From NCBI RefSeq assembly GCF_007860075.1, contig NZ_SJPP01000001.1, positions 1,572,501 to 1,636,500 on the forward strand: a DNA stretch of 64,000 bases, read 5' to 3'. Each line of letters opens with the position of its first letter. Within the stretch, counting starts at the first letter, position 1. Below the pieces are notes generated by a model. It saw nothing but the letters and a program-made list of their open reading frames with translations. It ran no database searches and was not told the origin of the DNA. The DNA comes from Symmachiella macrocystis (GTDB taxonomy: Bacteria; Planctomycetota; Planctomycetia; Planctomycetales; Planctomycetaceae). The position numbers were made by a program, and so were the translations under genes. Shown in pieces: positions 34,820 to 43,202 of the stretch.

Positions 34820-35542
34820 TCAGGGCTTCGTCTCGGCTTCCAGACGCAGACGTTTCAAGAGTTCCGCACTGCTCAACGAATCCTCCAGAAACTCGACCCT
34901 GCCGTTTTTCAACAGCGACACATTCGCACCGTCAGCGTGCGGGCTGCCGATTCCGTGGCCGGAATCATCGTTAATGTACAGCGGAAGCGTGGCGAGATCC
35001 AAGTCGCGCGGTTCGGCCCAATGGATCTTCTCGCCATGCTGTTCCACAACCAACAAGACGCCCTCCGGCAACTCGCCAATCTCATCTTTCGACACCGCCT
35101 CCTCCCCACGCCAGGGACCGTGCTCGCTCAGCACGGCGACGTAGTTTGTCGTTGCTGGGCCGTGTTCGTTAAGCGGACATTGAAATATGGTCAATTTCGC
35201 TCGCGAGTACTGAATGTTTTGCGGGCTGTCCCAGGGTTCATCAAGGTGATAGAGATCGTACAAGGGTTTCAGGTCGAGGTACGGCAACAACAGCACACGC
35301 CAACTATAGAGCGGTTTCCCGTTCTCATCGGTAACCCATGTGGGGGGGAAAGAACCATAGTCGGCATGGTAGTTGAGTAGAGCCAGCCTTATGTTAGTGA
35401 GCCTGTTGACACATTGTGTTTTGCGTGCGAATGCCATGCTTCCTCGATCGGGATCCAACCAATAGGCCATTACCAACATCAAGACGAGGATCGTAAAAGT
35501 AATTAGCAATTCAATGTATGGTCTGCGGTTCTCTTTTGTCAT
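34820..35542 (-). CDS. DUF1559-type pseudopilin-like membrane protein
   Basis: A 240-aa protein from ATG 35542 (GGGGAGATCGGG before it). One N-terminal membrane helix (YIELLITFTILVLMLVMAYW) is followed by RKTQCVNRLTNIRLALLNYH and YGSFPPTWVTDENGKPLYSW, which is the DUF1559 core (N...L.NYH..YG.FPP), then SWRVLLLPYLDLKPLYDLYH. Near the C-terminus GSPHADGANVSLLKNGRVEF is the family's H-x-DG motif. The usual GFTLVELLV prepilin cleavage motif is absent; only YIELLITFTILVLML remains, so it may not be processed as a pilin. The gene ends 4 bp from the end of the histidine kinase gene. Confidence 0.85.
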   Translation of the reverse strand: MTKENRRPYIELLITFTILVLMLVMAYWLDPDRGSMAFARKTQCVNRLTNIRLALLNYHADYGSFPPTWVTDENGKPLYSWRVLLLPYLDLKPLYDLYHLDEPWDSPQNIQYSRAKLTIFQCPLNEHGPATTNYVAVLSEHGPWRGEEAVSKDEIGELPEGVLLVVEQHGEKIHWAEPRDLDLATLPLYINDDSGHGIGSPHADGANVSLLKNGRVEFLEDSLSSAELLKRLRLEAETKP

Positions 35543-35682
35543 AACCCGATCTCCCCTGAACGCATTGGGGCGAGTGCATCGGTAGAGCAAAATTTCCACT
35601 TTCAGCAAATCGCTGGCTTCAGTATGCAGCGAATTTCCGGACCGAACAACCACAGTTTATGGCTGCTACCCTATGAGCGCAA

Positions 35683-35716
35683 AAAAACCGCCGACACTCG
35701 CGCGCCGACGGTTTTT
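35683..35716 (-). terminator. Rho-independent terminator of the PEP-CTERM gene
   Basis: On the minus strand an 11-bp stem (AAAAACCGTCG pairing with CGGCGGTTTTT, one G-T wobble or mismatch) closes over a GC-rich loop and runs into a T tract (TTTTTTT). It begins about 20 bp after the stop codon of the gene at 35735. AT-rich stem ends on both sides would let it work in both directions. Confidence 0.7.
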
Positions 35717-35734
35717 GGAATTCTAACAATTCAC

Positions 35735-36454
35735 TTACGCAACTTGACGTTTCCGCCGCCAGCCGTAGCCAACCAAAGCCATGCCGCCGATGCCCAACAG
35801 GGCGAACGTCGAAGGCTCGGGGACGAGAGGCGGGGCGACCTCGGGACCGGGATCCAACAGGACTAGTTGGTCCTGAGCGTTGATCAATTGACCGTTCGAG
35901 TACCGCATCAAATTCAGGACGCGGACATCGCCGATCGAGGTCCAGCCGGCTGCCAACGCCAAGTCGACGTATTTGTTGTGCACGCCGAGTGACTCTTCTT
36001 CCAGGTACCAGATCGCTTTTTGCAGATGGGTCGCATTGGCAGCGTGGTTGTCGTTGTAATTTCCGTTTTCAGCTGTCCCGCCCGAGTTCAGGCCCACGAG
36101 TGAACCGTTGGAGAACTGAGTGTACAGCCAAGCGGTCGCAAACGAAATCGGGTCACCATTGTTCGTGTTCGAGCCCCCCGACATCGCCGTGTCCGAAATG
36201 TTGTTCACTTTCAACAATTGGTTGTAATAAAAGTGTTCATCGACCTCGAGACAAAATGTGGACCACGTCGTCGCTGTGGGAACGTAATTCGTTCCATTGT
36301 ATTCCTGGAGCACGGCATCATACTCACCGCCGCTGCCGTTGCCCGTGCCGTTATGAAGTTTCAAGTGATCGCCGATGGAGACATCGACGAATCCGGCCTC
36401 AGCGCTAGATAGCAAACCGAAGCTAATTAAACCAGCAAGTAGAAAATGTTTCAT
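35735..36454 (-). CDS. PEP-CTERM sorted exported protein
   Basis: A 239-aa protein. Signal peptide MKHFLLAGLISFGLLSSAEA, then a glycine/asparagine-rich mature part (KLHNGTGNGSGGEYDAVLQE; GSNTNNGDPISFATAWLYTQ). The C-terminal sorting signal is complete: PEP motif (LVPEPSTFA), membrane helix (LLGIGGMALVGYGW) and basic tail (RRKRQVA). The protein should be processed by an exosortase (EpsH/XrtA family) and exported to the cell surface or exopolysaccharide. WYLEEESLG and STFCLEVDEHFYY recall the thioester-like or 'TED/choice-of-anchor' domains of PEP-CTERM proteins, but I cannot confirm this. A terminator lies just downstream. Confidence 0.88.
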   Translation of the reverse strand: MKHFLLAGLISFGLLSSAEAGFVDVSIGDHLKLHNGTGNGSGGEYDAVLQEYNGTNYVPTATTWSTFCLEVDEHFYYNQLLKVNNISDTAMSGGSNTNNGDPISFATAWLYTQFSNGSLVGLNSGGTAENGNYNDNHAANATHLQKAIWYLEEESLGVHNKYVDLALAAGWTSIGDVRVLNLMRYSNGQLINAQDQLVLLDPGPEVAPPLVPEPSTFALLGIGGMALVGYGWRRKRQVA

Positions 36455-36880
36455 CGTGAGAATCTCTAAGTAAGTAAATCATGAATCTAGGAACGCCAAC
36501 TTTGTGATTGAATGAGTCGCAATCACCTACCGACACCGTTTCGCTCATTGAGCGCCTTTTCAACAGTTTGTTAAATTCACTTAACGTTTCACCATTAAAA
36601 ATGAACCTTTATTCACAATATGGGCGCGTAGAGACCATGGTCAATTACAAAATCTCCCGATTTTTCACTTTTCGGGTTATTCTGATTTTCCGGAAATAGT
36701 AATAGCGGGTCGTTGCATATAGACAACATTCTGCAGCGGCCAAATGGTGACTAACGCGAGGTTTTTGCACCGAGTTTATTCGTGAATTCAGCGACGGAAT
36801 TCCCCTGTTTCTCCCAATCGAGATCAGGAATAGGCTCCGGCGGAGCTTTAGCGATGCGTTCGTCTCGTCCGCCGGATCTT
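36455..36880. other. AT-rich intergenic region
   Basis: About 425 bp, noticeably richer in A+T (especially 36560-36720) than the rest of the window. It should include the PEP-CTERM gene promoter. A 63-codon frame at 36508-36699 has no family resemblance and an atypical composition, so I do not call it. Confidence 0.4.
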
Positions 36881-38614
36881 CTAGTACCGTCGGCCTGCTT
36901 GATCGTGGGGATAGGGTACCTTGACCCGCGTCTGAGGAATGAATTTTTCAGCGCGCGAGCGACGTGCGGTGTAGGTCAGGTCGTCGAGGTAGAACTCGAC
37001 CGAATGTCCTCCGGAACGGATGTTGGCCAGCCCAAAGCGATTCAACTCAGCGCCTGCTTTGCGCATCTCCGGCGTCAAATCAAATGTTTGCCGGACGCCG
37101 TCCAAACTGACGGTCATGCGGCCAATGCCATCGTTGGCGTTGGGGTCGTAGTCGAACGTGAACCGGTGCTGCTTCCGATCCGGGGTGTATACACCGCAAT
37201 TGGCTTCGGCTCTTTGTCCATCGGTGGTCGAAACGACCGGTTTGAGGTTGTACCCCACCGAGGAGCGGTCAGCGATATAAAACCCCAGCCGGTTTGTCCG
37301 CAGTTTGTCGGCATGTGGTTCATCCCTTTTGAATTCCGTCATGTGGTCGTCACGATTGAAGTAGCCAAAATACGCAGCTGAATCCGACATTCCCTCGGTA
37401 AAACAGATCGTGCCTGAAAATGAAATTGGATCATTCAAGGTCAAATCTCCGACATCGTCGGCGTAATACGAAAACAGTGGATCGTGTGGTTCCGTCCGCC
37501 AAAACAGCCCGCCGATCTCCCCCGGATTTTTGCCCGCCCAATTAGTTTGACTCCAGCCATAGTTATGCATGCCGTGAAAATTCGGTTCCAGATATTTCGA
37601 CTCGTTGTTGTGCCCTTCCCAATGCGGGTCTTGCGACAATTCGATCTTCTCACCGTTGATTGTCAGATCGCCGAGATACAATTCCATGTGCTCGCCAAAG
37701 CGGGCAATGTTGAACAGGCCAAAACGATCAAAGCTGACCGGTGCTTGGCGGATCGCCTCGTCAAACCAAATGACATAAGGGGTCTCCTCATCAAACGACA
37801 ATGTGATGCGACCATGCCCCTGCCCCGCTTCGGGCCGCTTCCACCAGCGGTGTTGATTGTGGCGATGAAAGTATTCCACAAGCCCTTGATCACGAAGTTT
37901 CAACAACCGTTCCCGCAATTGTTTGGCGGTCACGTCGGGTTCCACGGCTTTGAGCCGCGCGAGCAGATGCTCCTCGCCTTGCAATTCATACGGTCGTCCG
38001 TTGCCTGTTTCGGACGTGATAAGTTTTTTCAGAGCTTCGTCGCGCCAAACCGGATCGTCCTTGGCATCAGGATCGTATTCAAAACTCCAAGTATGCACCT
38101 TGCCATCGGAGTTGAGCAAAATGGCTGTCTCCGCCCCCCGCGCCTGCCAATCGCTGGACATCCAGTCAAACATGATTTGGCCCAGGTTGTCTTCTTCCCA
38201 GATTCGAAACGCCAGCGAGGACCAAACCCGCCAGGTGTGTCGCTGCGAATTAAAAAAGCCGATATACCCCACACCGCGCAGGCCGATGTGTTTGATCGCC
38301 AATTTGCCCGAAGCGGAGAGGTGATCATTAAAGCTTAGCGGCTTGCCGAGTGGAATCGCGTAGTAGGCTTGCCGCCGCGAATTATCAACCCGTCCTCCGA
38401 TCTCTCCCGGACCGGTCCCGGTGAAATTGGTCTCCCGCCATCCAAAGTCCTGAACGACGAGGGGCATTTCGGTGCCGACAATCCGATTCTGATAATGATC
38501 CCACCCCGGATCGCGGGAAAAATCCTGCTTCAGCTGCACGAACTGTGCAGATAGCGGAGTCGCGGTGACCACTACAACAACGAGGCAGAGCGAGAATGTG
38601 TGGGCGAATCGCAT
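36881..38614 (-). CDS. Secreted protein with two copies of a lectin-like domain
   Basis: A 577-aa exported protein (signal peptide MRFAHTFSLCLVVVVVTATP then LSAQF). It is built from two similar halves. In the first, GWRETNFTGTGPGEIGGRVD, PLSFNDHLSASGKLAIKHIG and VGYIGFFNSQRHTWR; in the second, GWSQTNWAGKNPGEIGGLFW, DPISFSGTICFTEGMSDSAA and YFGYFNRDDHMTEF, each followed by a strand pair ending in FDRFGLFNIARFGEHMELYL or LNRFGLANIRSGGHSVEFYL. These look like concanavalin-type beta sandwiches. A helical linker (about residues 215-255) separates them. Similar proteins occur in planctomycetes; no catalytic role is visible. Carbohydrate binding is my inference. Confidence 0.7.
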   Translation of the reverse strand: MRFAHTFSLCLVVVVVTATPLSAQFVQLKQDFSRDPGWDHYQNRIVGTEMPLVVQDFGWRETNFTGTGPGEIGGRVDNSRRQAYYAIPLGKPLSFNDHLSASGKLAIKHIGLRGVGYIGFFNSQRHTWRVWSSLAFRIWEEDNLGQIMFDWMSSDWQARGAETAILLNSDGKVHTWSFEYDPDAKDDPVWRDEALKKLITSETGNGRPYELQGEEHLLARLKAVEPDVTAKQLRERLLKLRDQGLVEYFHRHNQHRWWKRPEAGQGHGRITLSFDEETPYVIWFDEAIRQAPVSFDRFGLFNIARFGEHMELYLGDLTINGEKIELSQDPHWEGHNNESKYLEPNFHGMHNYGWSQTNWAGKNPGEIGGLFWRTEPHDPLFSYYADDVGDLTLNDPISFSGTICFTEGMSDSAAYFGYFNRDDHMTEFKRDEPHADKLRTNRLGFYIADRSSVGYNLKPVVSTTDGQRAEANCGVYTPDRKQHRFTFDYDPNANDGIGRMTVSLDGVRQTFDLTPEMRKAGAELNRFGLANIRSGGHSVEFYLDDLTYTARRSRAEKFIPQTRVKVPYPHDQAGRRY

Positions 38615-38889
38615 GGGGAGGCTCCTACGACGAAGTTCAAGGCGAGGCGCGTCTCTGGAGGGAGACTCATTTTATCATACACTGTTGCGAAACACACGCA
38701 GGATAGAAACTGGATTCGAACACGTGCTTGGGAATGATTCGGTCCAGCGCAGCCCTCCTGCCGACCTGCCGAGTCTCCACTGCGAAACCCGCCTGCAGAT
38801 ACTGTTGGGCAGATACCATTGTTCATCGCTCAGATCCGTGTCATAATTCATAAAACTTTGAAAATCTGACTCTAGGGAGTAACGCATAG

Positions 38890-39591
38890 ATGAATGGTCG
38901 ATGTAGCTGGATAATTGCCGTGTTATTGCTGATTGGCTGTGGTGGAGGAGACGATGCCAAAAAACCGACGCCACCAGTGAGCCCAGAAAAATTACAAGCT
39001 CAATCCATGAAGAGAGAAGTTCTCACCAAGATCAAAGAGGCAGGAGGTCTGTACAGCAGTCGCCAAAGGAAAATTCGTTTCAGCGATCTGGATATTTCGG
39101 ATACAGAAGTGGAATATGTAAAATCGTTCCCCGAGTTGGAACGTCTTCGTCTGAATGGCACTCAAGTCACAGACGCCGGTTTGGCGTCCCTCGAAGGACT
39201 TCAGTTTTTAGTGGAACTGGACCTCGCCGATACAGGAATCTCAGACGCTGGATTAGATCACATAAAAGGAATCTCGTCCCTGCGTCAGCTCTACCTCGCC
39301 AAAACACAAATTTCCGACTCGGGCTTGGATGGGATTGGGAATTTGAAACGCTTATCTTTTCTCGACCTTTCCGGGACACAAATCACGAATGAGGGACTCG
39401 AAAAGCTTGGCGTGCTGAGCCGACTGCGTGGAATCGACCTTTCCGACACACAGATCACTGATGAAGGGCTGAACAACCTCAAGAAAAACAAAGCCCTCAA
39501 ACAGGTGATCGTTTTTCGCACGGAAGTTACAGAAGCAGCAGCTCTAGAATTTCAATCGGCCATCCCTGGGTGTTGGGTCAAGCGAGAATAA
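38890..39591 (+). CDS. Leucine-rich-repeat lipoprotein
   Basis: A 233-aa protein. N-terminal lipoprotein signal MNGRCSWIIAVLLLIGC with the lipid-carrying cysteine at residue 17, then a Gly/Asp/Lys/Pro linker. From about residue 70 there are five to six repeats of 24 residues with the planctomycete pattern LxxLxLxxTxITDxGLxxL, for example LRQLYLAKTQISDSGLDGIG and LRGIDLSDTQITDEGLNNLK. It should be anchored to a membrane and act in protein-protein contact. The following membrane-protein gene starts 27 bp later, so the two may form an operon. Confidence 0.85.
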   Translation: MNGRCSWIIAVLLLIGCGGGDDAKKPTPPVSPEKLQAQSMKREVLTKIKEAGGLYSSRQRKIRFSDLDISDTEVEYVKSFPELERLRLNGTQVTDAGLASLEGLQFLVELDLADTGISDAGLDHIKGISSLRQLYLAKTQISDSGLDGIGNLKRLSFLDLSGTQITNEGLEKLGVLSRLRGIDLSDTQITDEGLNNLKKNKALKQVIVFRTEVTEAAALEFQSAIPGCWVKRE

Positions 39592-39618
39592 AATCGCGGC
39601 AGACGGCGCAAGTCATAC

Positions 39619-40374
39619 ATGAATGCTTCCATGTACCTAGCAGAATTAGAAAACGAATTGCTCGGCTCGCGCATTCTTCGCATCACAGGCTGGTTGTTGA
39701 TTCTTGCCGGTTTTGCGAATGGATTGATATCCGTACTGTACGAACTGTCGCGATTCGTTTTTTGGCAATCGTGGTTTCTCATTGCTGCGGTTGTGCTATT
39801 TTTTGTATTTCGCACCGATCCGCTGAGAATCTTAGGTCGTCTGACCGGTTCGTCCATTTTGGCGATCTGGGCCTTTTTCGAATTGCAGCGGTGGGGACCA
39901 TCATTATCAGACGTCGCATTCGCGCATCCCGAGGAGCATTGCCTGGGGCTGATGTTAACGACGCTCGGTCTGTTACTGGTCGTCACCAATGACCCTCACC
40001 GGAAGCTGCACCGAATTTTCAGACGCGCGCGGGTGTTCGCCAAGCGGCGGCAAACAACGGCGCTGCTCCTCACTGTTGCCGCACTGTGGTTCGCGAATCC
40101 AGACCATTCGCATGCGGCATGCCTCACCGCATCGTCGGTTTGCGAAAAATGTGGAGCGTTGGATTCCGCAATTTTCTTCGCCAACCGCGCCGCAGATACG
40201 TTTCGCCCCATTTCATTCTGTGGGACCTGCTACGGCAGCCTGCTCGGCGATGTGTACCAGCGGATTGATGAGTTGGAAGCAAAAAAGACGGGCGTTACGA
40301 CGACAGTTCGCATCGACCCGCTGAGGGTCCATGACGGTCCGGCATTCATTCCCGCCCAAAGTCGGGATCTCTGA
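39619..40374 (+). CDS. Membrane protein, unknown function
   Basis: A 251-aa protein with four hydrophobic segments before residue 125 (ITGWLLILAGFANGLISVLY; WFLIAAVVLFFVF; LTGSSILAIWAFFEL; LGLMLTTLGLLLVVT) and one near residue 150 (TTALLLTVAALWFA). After it lies a cysteine-containing extramembrane tail, CLTASSVCEKCGALDSAIFF and FCGTCYGSLLGDVYQRIDEL, whose CxxC pairs could bind metal or form disulfides. It starts 27 bp after the LRR lipoprotein gene. Family not recognised. Confidence 0.6.
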   Translation: MNASMYLAELENELLGSRILRITGWLLILAGFANGLISVLYELSRFVFWQSWFLIAAVVLFFVFRTDPLRILGRLTGSSILAIWAFFELQRWGPSLSDVAFAHPEEHCLGLMLTTLGLLLVVTNDPHRKLHRIFRRARVFAKRRQTTALLLTVAALWFANPDHSHAACLTASSVCEKCGALDSAIFFANRAADTFRPISFCGTCYGSLLGDVYQRIDELEAKKTGVTTTVRIDPLRVHDGPAFIPAQSRDL

Positions 40375-40398
40375 CGAGCTCGCGTTATTTGAGTCCCT

Positions 40399-40448
40399 GG
40401 TTCCCAAACTCTGTTTGGGAACCCAATTTCTCGAAGCTCTGCTTCGAG
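40399..40448. repeat. Two adjacent palindromes (GGTTCCC... and CTCGAAGC...)
   Basis: 40399-40423 is GGTTCCCAAAC-TCT-GTTTGGGAACC and 40430-40448 is CTCGAAGC-TCT-GCTTCGAG. Both have a TCT loop and perfect stems. They lie after the membrane protein gene and before a convergent small gene, so they may act as terminators. The first matches the outer stem of the palindrome at 41694-41719. Confidence 0.6.
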
Positions 40449-40504
40449 TCACGATGGAAAAGCAAGCGATACTGTCGGACAAGCCGCTAATGGCACCCGG
40501 CGGG

Positions 40505-40942
40505 TTACCTGGGGCGCTGTCCAAACATGCGCCGCGATGCTTTGACAGCCCAGGTATTGAGATCATCGGAATTGAGGAACGGCGTATTCAACAACTGTTC
40601 AATATTGGCTTGCAGCCAGTCAAGTTGCTCTCGCGGCGTCATTGTTTCGTAATGATCTTGATCACCATTGATGTAACCGCGAAGAAGTTCTAAAAACCAT
40701 GGACCGCGCATGTGTGCCCGTGGTTTGCGACGAATTTTTGAGCCGACATAAATCCCAAGAGTGGCATATGCACGCTCCTGTAACGCAATGACAACGAATT
40801 CCGATGTCTCCATACTGAACTGCCAGCCACCCATTGTTAGCGGATCAGTACGAGCGTTTTCAAAGCCGTATGGAGCGAGCATCTTTTTCAGAGCAGATGT
40901 CACTCTCTTCTGTGCGTTTTTTGGGTAAATTGATCGAGCCAC
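40505..40942 (-). CDS. Hypothetical protein
   Basis: A 145-aa product with a GTG start at 40942 (GTGGCTCGATC). It is basic at the N-terminus (MARSIYPKNAQKRVTSALKK), has a mixed strand region (GWQFSMETSEFVVIALQERA; TLGIYVGSKIRRKPRAHMRG) and a helical C-terminus (REQLDWLQANIEQLLNTPFL). It resembles small DUF4304-like proteins that accompany SUKH-type genes, and the next gene upstream on this strand (41005-41601) looks SUKH-like. No membrane segment or signal peptide. Function unknown; possibly part of an immunity-type locus. Confidence 0.55.
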   Translation of the reverse strand: MARSIYPKNAQKRVTSALKKMLAPYGFENARTDPLTMGGWQFSMETSEFVVIALQERAYATLGIYVGSKIRRKPRAHMRGPWFLELLRGYINGDQDHYETMTPREQLDWLQANIEQLLNTPFLNSDDLNTWAVKASRRMFGQRPR

Positions 40943-41004
40943 GACAATATCGCTTCAATCGAAAATGAATGCAGCACGTAGGTTGCTTCGCCGTGCACCC
41001 GGCT

Positions 41005-41601
41005 TTAGTTTTGACGGTACAACTCCAAAAATCGCGGGTCCACGTCCGGCGGGGGAGTCGACTCAAACTCGGCGAAGGAAATCTCGTTCTCCAACCAAAA
41101 GCGCGACAGAAAAGCCTCGAATGAGACTGCCTCAAACCGAAAGTCGGTTTCTTTGAGGTCTTCGATTTCGTAATCCATCTCGTCGGCGTCGAAGTATTCC
41201 AGCGACATGACCACGCAATGGTCGGAGCCGTCGGCATTGGTGAAGAGGTACCAGAACACGCATCCTTGTTGGTCCGAGAGAAATCGAATCAGGTAACCGT
41301 CCGAAAACCGCAAGACCGATTCCGCCACATCGAGGTAGAAGCCGGTAGTCGAACGCAAATGCTTGTGAAGCGCCGCAGTGTCAATAAATTTAACGAACTC
41401 GGGCGGAAGTTGCAGACCATGATCGGTAGCGGAAGCGGATACGGACGCAAGTTGCGTCGGAAGTTCATCAGCACGTTCCTCACCGATTGCCCATTCGCTG
41501 TGCGTGGGGGTTCCAGCGAGCCAAGCGAATGACCCGTCTGGCGCATGCGGGAGCTCTTTGATGTCCACCTGATTCGTAAACGGCGAATCGCTGGGAAGCA
41601 T
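41005..41601 (-). CDS. SMI1/KNR4 (SUKH)-like protein
   Basis: A 198-aa product. LPPEFVKFIDTAALHKHLRS is the typical 'LP.e...f......' start of a SUKH domain, followed by LRFSDGYLIRFLSDQQGCVF, WYLFTNADGSDHCVVMSLEY, FDADEMDYEI and FEAFLSRFWLENEISFAEFE, matching the alternating pattern in which SUKH proteins bind partner proteins. In bacteria such proteins often neutralise contact-dependent or polymorphic toxins. No toxin gene is visible beside it. A small hypothetical gene follows downstream, 63 bp away. Confidence 0.6.
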   Translation of the reverse strand: MLPSDSPFTNQVDIKELPHAPDGSFAWLAGTPTHSEWAIGEERADELPTQLASVSASATDHGLQLPPEFVKFIDTAALHKHLRSTTGFYLDVAESVLRFSDGYLIRFLSDQQGCVFWYLFTNADGSDHCVVMSLEYFDADEMDYEIEDLKETDFRFEAVSFEAFLSRFWLENEISFAEFESTPPPDVDPRFLELYRQN

Positions 41602-41693
41602 GTGATCGCCTTTGCTGAATAGGTCGCGTTATTCTTGCAGGCAGCGTCGTGCGGTTCCGCTGAGCCGGTGCGAAGCAAAGCCTCGCAAACGGA

Positions 41694-41719
41694 CGTTCCC
41701 AAGCCGGAGCTTGGGAACG
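41694..41719. repeat. 26-bp palindrome CGTTCCCAAGC...GCTTGGGAACG
   Basis: A perfect 11-bp stem (CGTTCCCAAGC) around a CGGA loop, located between the LuxC-like gene end and the SUKH-like gene start. It is related to the palindromes at 40399-40423 and 4249-4262. Likely an intergenic palindromic repeat; a terminator role for the minus-strand gene at 41734 is possible. Confidence 0.6.
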
Positions 41720-41733
41720 AGTTTGCGATAAGT

Positions 41734-43170
41734 TTAATGCGCCGGCGGCGGGCTGTTTTGGAAGGCTCGGGCACGGAAGAGGAAATCGATGATGTTTCCT
41801 TCGTGCGGTTGCAGCCAGTTCAGGGCGATCGTCTTCACCTCGCCAATGTTCAGCCGGTCAATGAACGTGGCATCCAGCAGTTGCTGTTGGAATTTTTCAT
41901 TTTCGGTGATCGCCGAGCAGACCAGCGTCTGGCCCATCCGTTTGAGCATTTGGTCTTCCGGACAATCGACGACCGTCACAAACGGGAACATGTATTCCCC
42001 CTTGGAAATTTCCGTCTCCGAATTCGTGCAATGCAACACCGTCGGTCGCAGGAAGTCGCAACGTTCATTTTTCACCAGCCGTTCGCCGTCCCGGTACTTG
42101 GCAGTGACCTCGGTGACACTGGGATCTTTGATCCCTTGGTCGATCTGGTTCGAGATCGCTTCGGCCATGCCGGGGACCGTGAAGGCAGCCAGCGGGGATT
42201 CCGGATGTGTTGCCGGCAACGGAGCGACCGGGCCGAGACGCTGAGCGAGGGCGTCGGCGATTTCCTTGCCGTGTCGCGACACCCAAATGCCCGAACAACT
42301 AATGCAGCTACGTCCACTGTTCACCAGCACGCTGTCGACCATCAAGTCGAGGTACTTTTCCCAGTCGTCGACTTTGTCGTCGCCCAGAATAATTTTACTA
42401 AAGCCGGGACCGTGCGGTTGCACGCGGGGGTCGCCGTGATAGCGTTCGACCGTCGGCAGTCCGCCGAAGATCATCGCCCGCTCACAACTGGCCAACACAG
42501 CTGCCCCGCAATCGGCGCCGCCGGGATAGATAGAAATCACTTCGCGAGGAATGCCGGCAGCGAAAAACGCCTCCGCCATGCGATAGGGTGTCCACGGTTC
42601 TTGCGGCCCCGGTTTGAGGACCAATCCCATTTGCAGCGGAATGACGGGCATCCACAACGTATGCACACCGGGCGAGTTGGACGGCAACACCAGACCGAGC
42701 ACCGGAGCGTTGGCCTGATAGCTGACCATCACGCCGCGATCCTCCATGCCATAGCCATTGGCCAAGATGTCGAGCGGCAAGCCACGCGTCAGGGCGTCGA
42801 GGATCTCCCGCATGTTCTTGAGGACGAACTGGTTTTTCTTCATGTTGCCGGCACACATGTGCTCCGGCAGGCCGGTGGTCGCCGATTGCATTTTGCAAAA
42901 GTCGGCCGGCGTTTGTTGGCCATCGCCAATAGGCAAAGTCCCTTCGGCATACAAATCGGCCGCTTTGCCGACTTTGTCAATCAAATCGTCGATCGAGAAC
43001 TCACGAAGGATATCGCGCGCCCGTTGGGCTTTACGCATATCCATCTGAATCATCCCCCCGTTGGCCTGATGCACCTGTGCGAGCGTTTCACCCGTCTCAA
43101 AGTGCACAACTTCGTCCTTCTCGAGGCTCTCGTAAGGCTTGCCCCAGCGCAAAACGGGAATTTCAACCAT
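41734..43170 (-). CDS. Aldehyde dehydrogenase-superfamily protein, LuxC/acyl-CoA-reductase-like
   Basis: A 478-aa protein. The Rossmann region reads VLGLVLPSNSPGVHTLWMPV and IPLQMGLVLKPGPQEPWTP, equivalent to the ALDH PWN and KPS motifs. The catalytic cysteine is in VLVNSGRSCISCSGIWVSRH (C289 by my count, within the ALDH G(Q/R)xC pattern). The glutamate that serves as general base in ordinary ALDHs is not obvious, which fits acyl-CoA/acyl-enzyme reductases such as LuxC (about 480 aa). The adenylating gene upstream on the same strand, 105 bp away, is LuxE/PaaK-like. Together they may reduce an acid to an aldehyde. Substrate unknown. Confidence 0.78.
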   Translation of the reverse strand: MVEIPVLRWGKPYESLEKDEVVHFETGETLAQVHQANGGMIQMDMRKAQRARDILREFSIDDLIDKVGKAADLYAEGTLPIGDGQQTPADFCKMQSATTGLPEHMCAGNMKKNQFVLKNMREILDALTRGLPLDILANGYGMEDRGVMVSYQANAPVLGLVLPSNSPGVHTLWMPVIPLQMGLVLKPGPQEPWTPYRMAEAFFAAGIPREVISIYPGGADCGAAVLASCERAMIFGGLPTVERYHGDPRVQPHGPGFSKIILGDDKVDDWEKYLDLMVDSVLVNSGRSCISCSGIWVSRHGKEIADALAQRLGPVAPLPATHPESPLAAFTVPGMAEAISNQIDQGIKDPSVTEVTAKYRDGERLVKNERCDFLRPTVLHCTNSETEISKGEYMFPFVTVVDCPEDQMLKRMGQTLVCSAITENEKFQQQLLDATFIDRLNIGEVKTIALNWLQPHEGNIIDFLFRARAFQNSPPPAH

Positions 43171-43202
43171 CAGTAGTTCCTTCGTGGGATATCTGTATTT
43201 TG

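Noticed and set aside
36508-36699. A 63-codon plus-strand frame in the AT-rich intergenic region
   Set aside because: No ribosome-binding site, no family, and the composition fits AT-rich spacer rather than coding DNA of this genome.
41635-43176. A 513-codon plus-strand frame opposite the LuxC-like gene
   Set aside because: Antisense shadow of a well-supported ALDH-superfamily gene; composition dominated by His/Arg/Gln without motifs.
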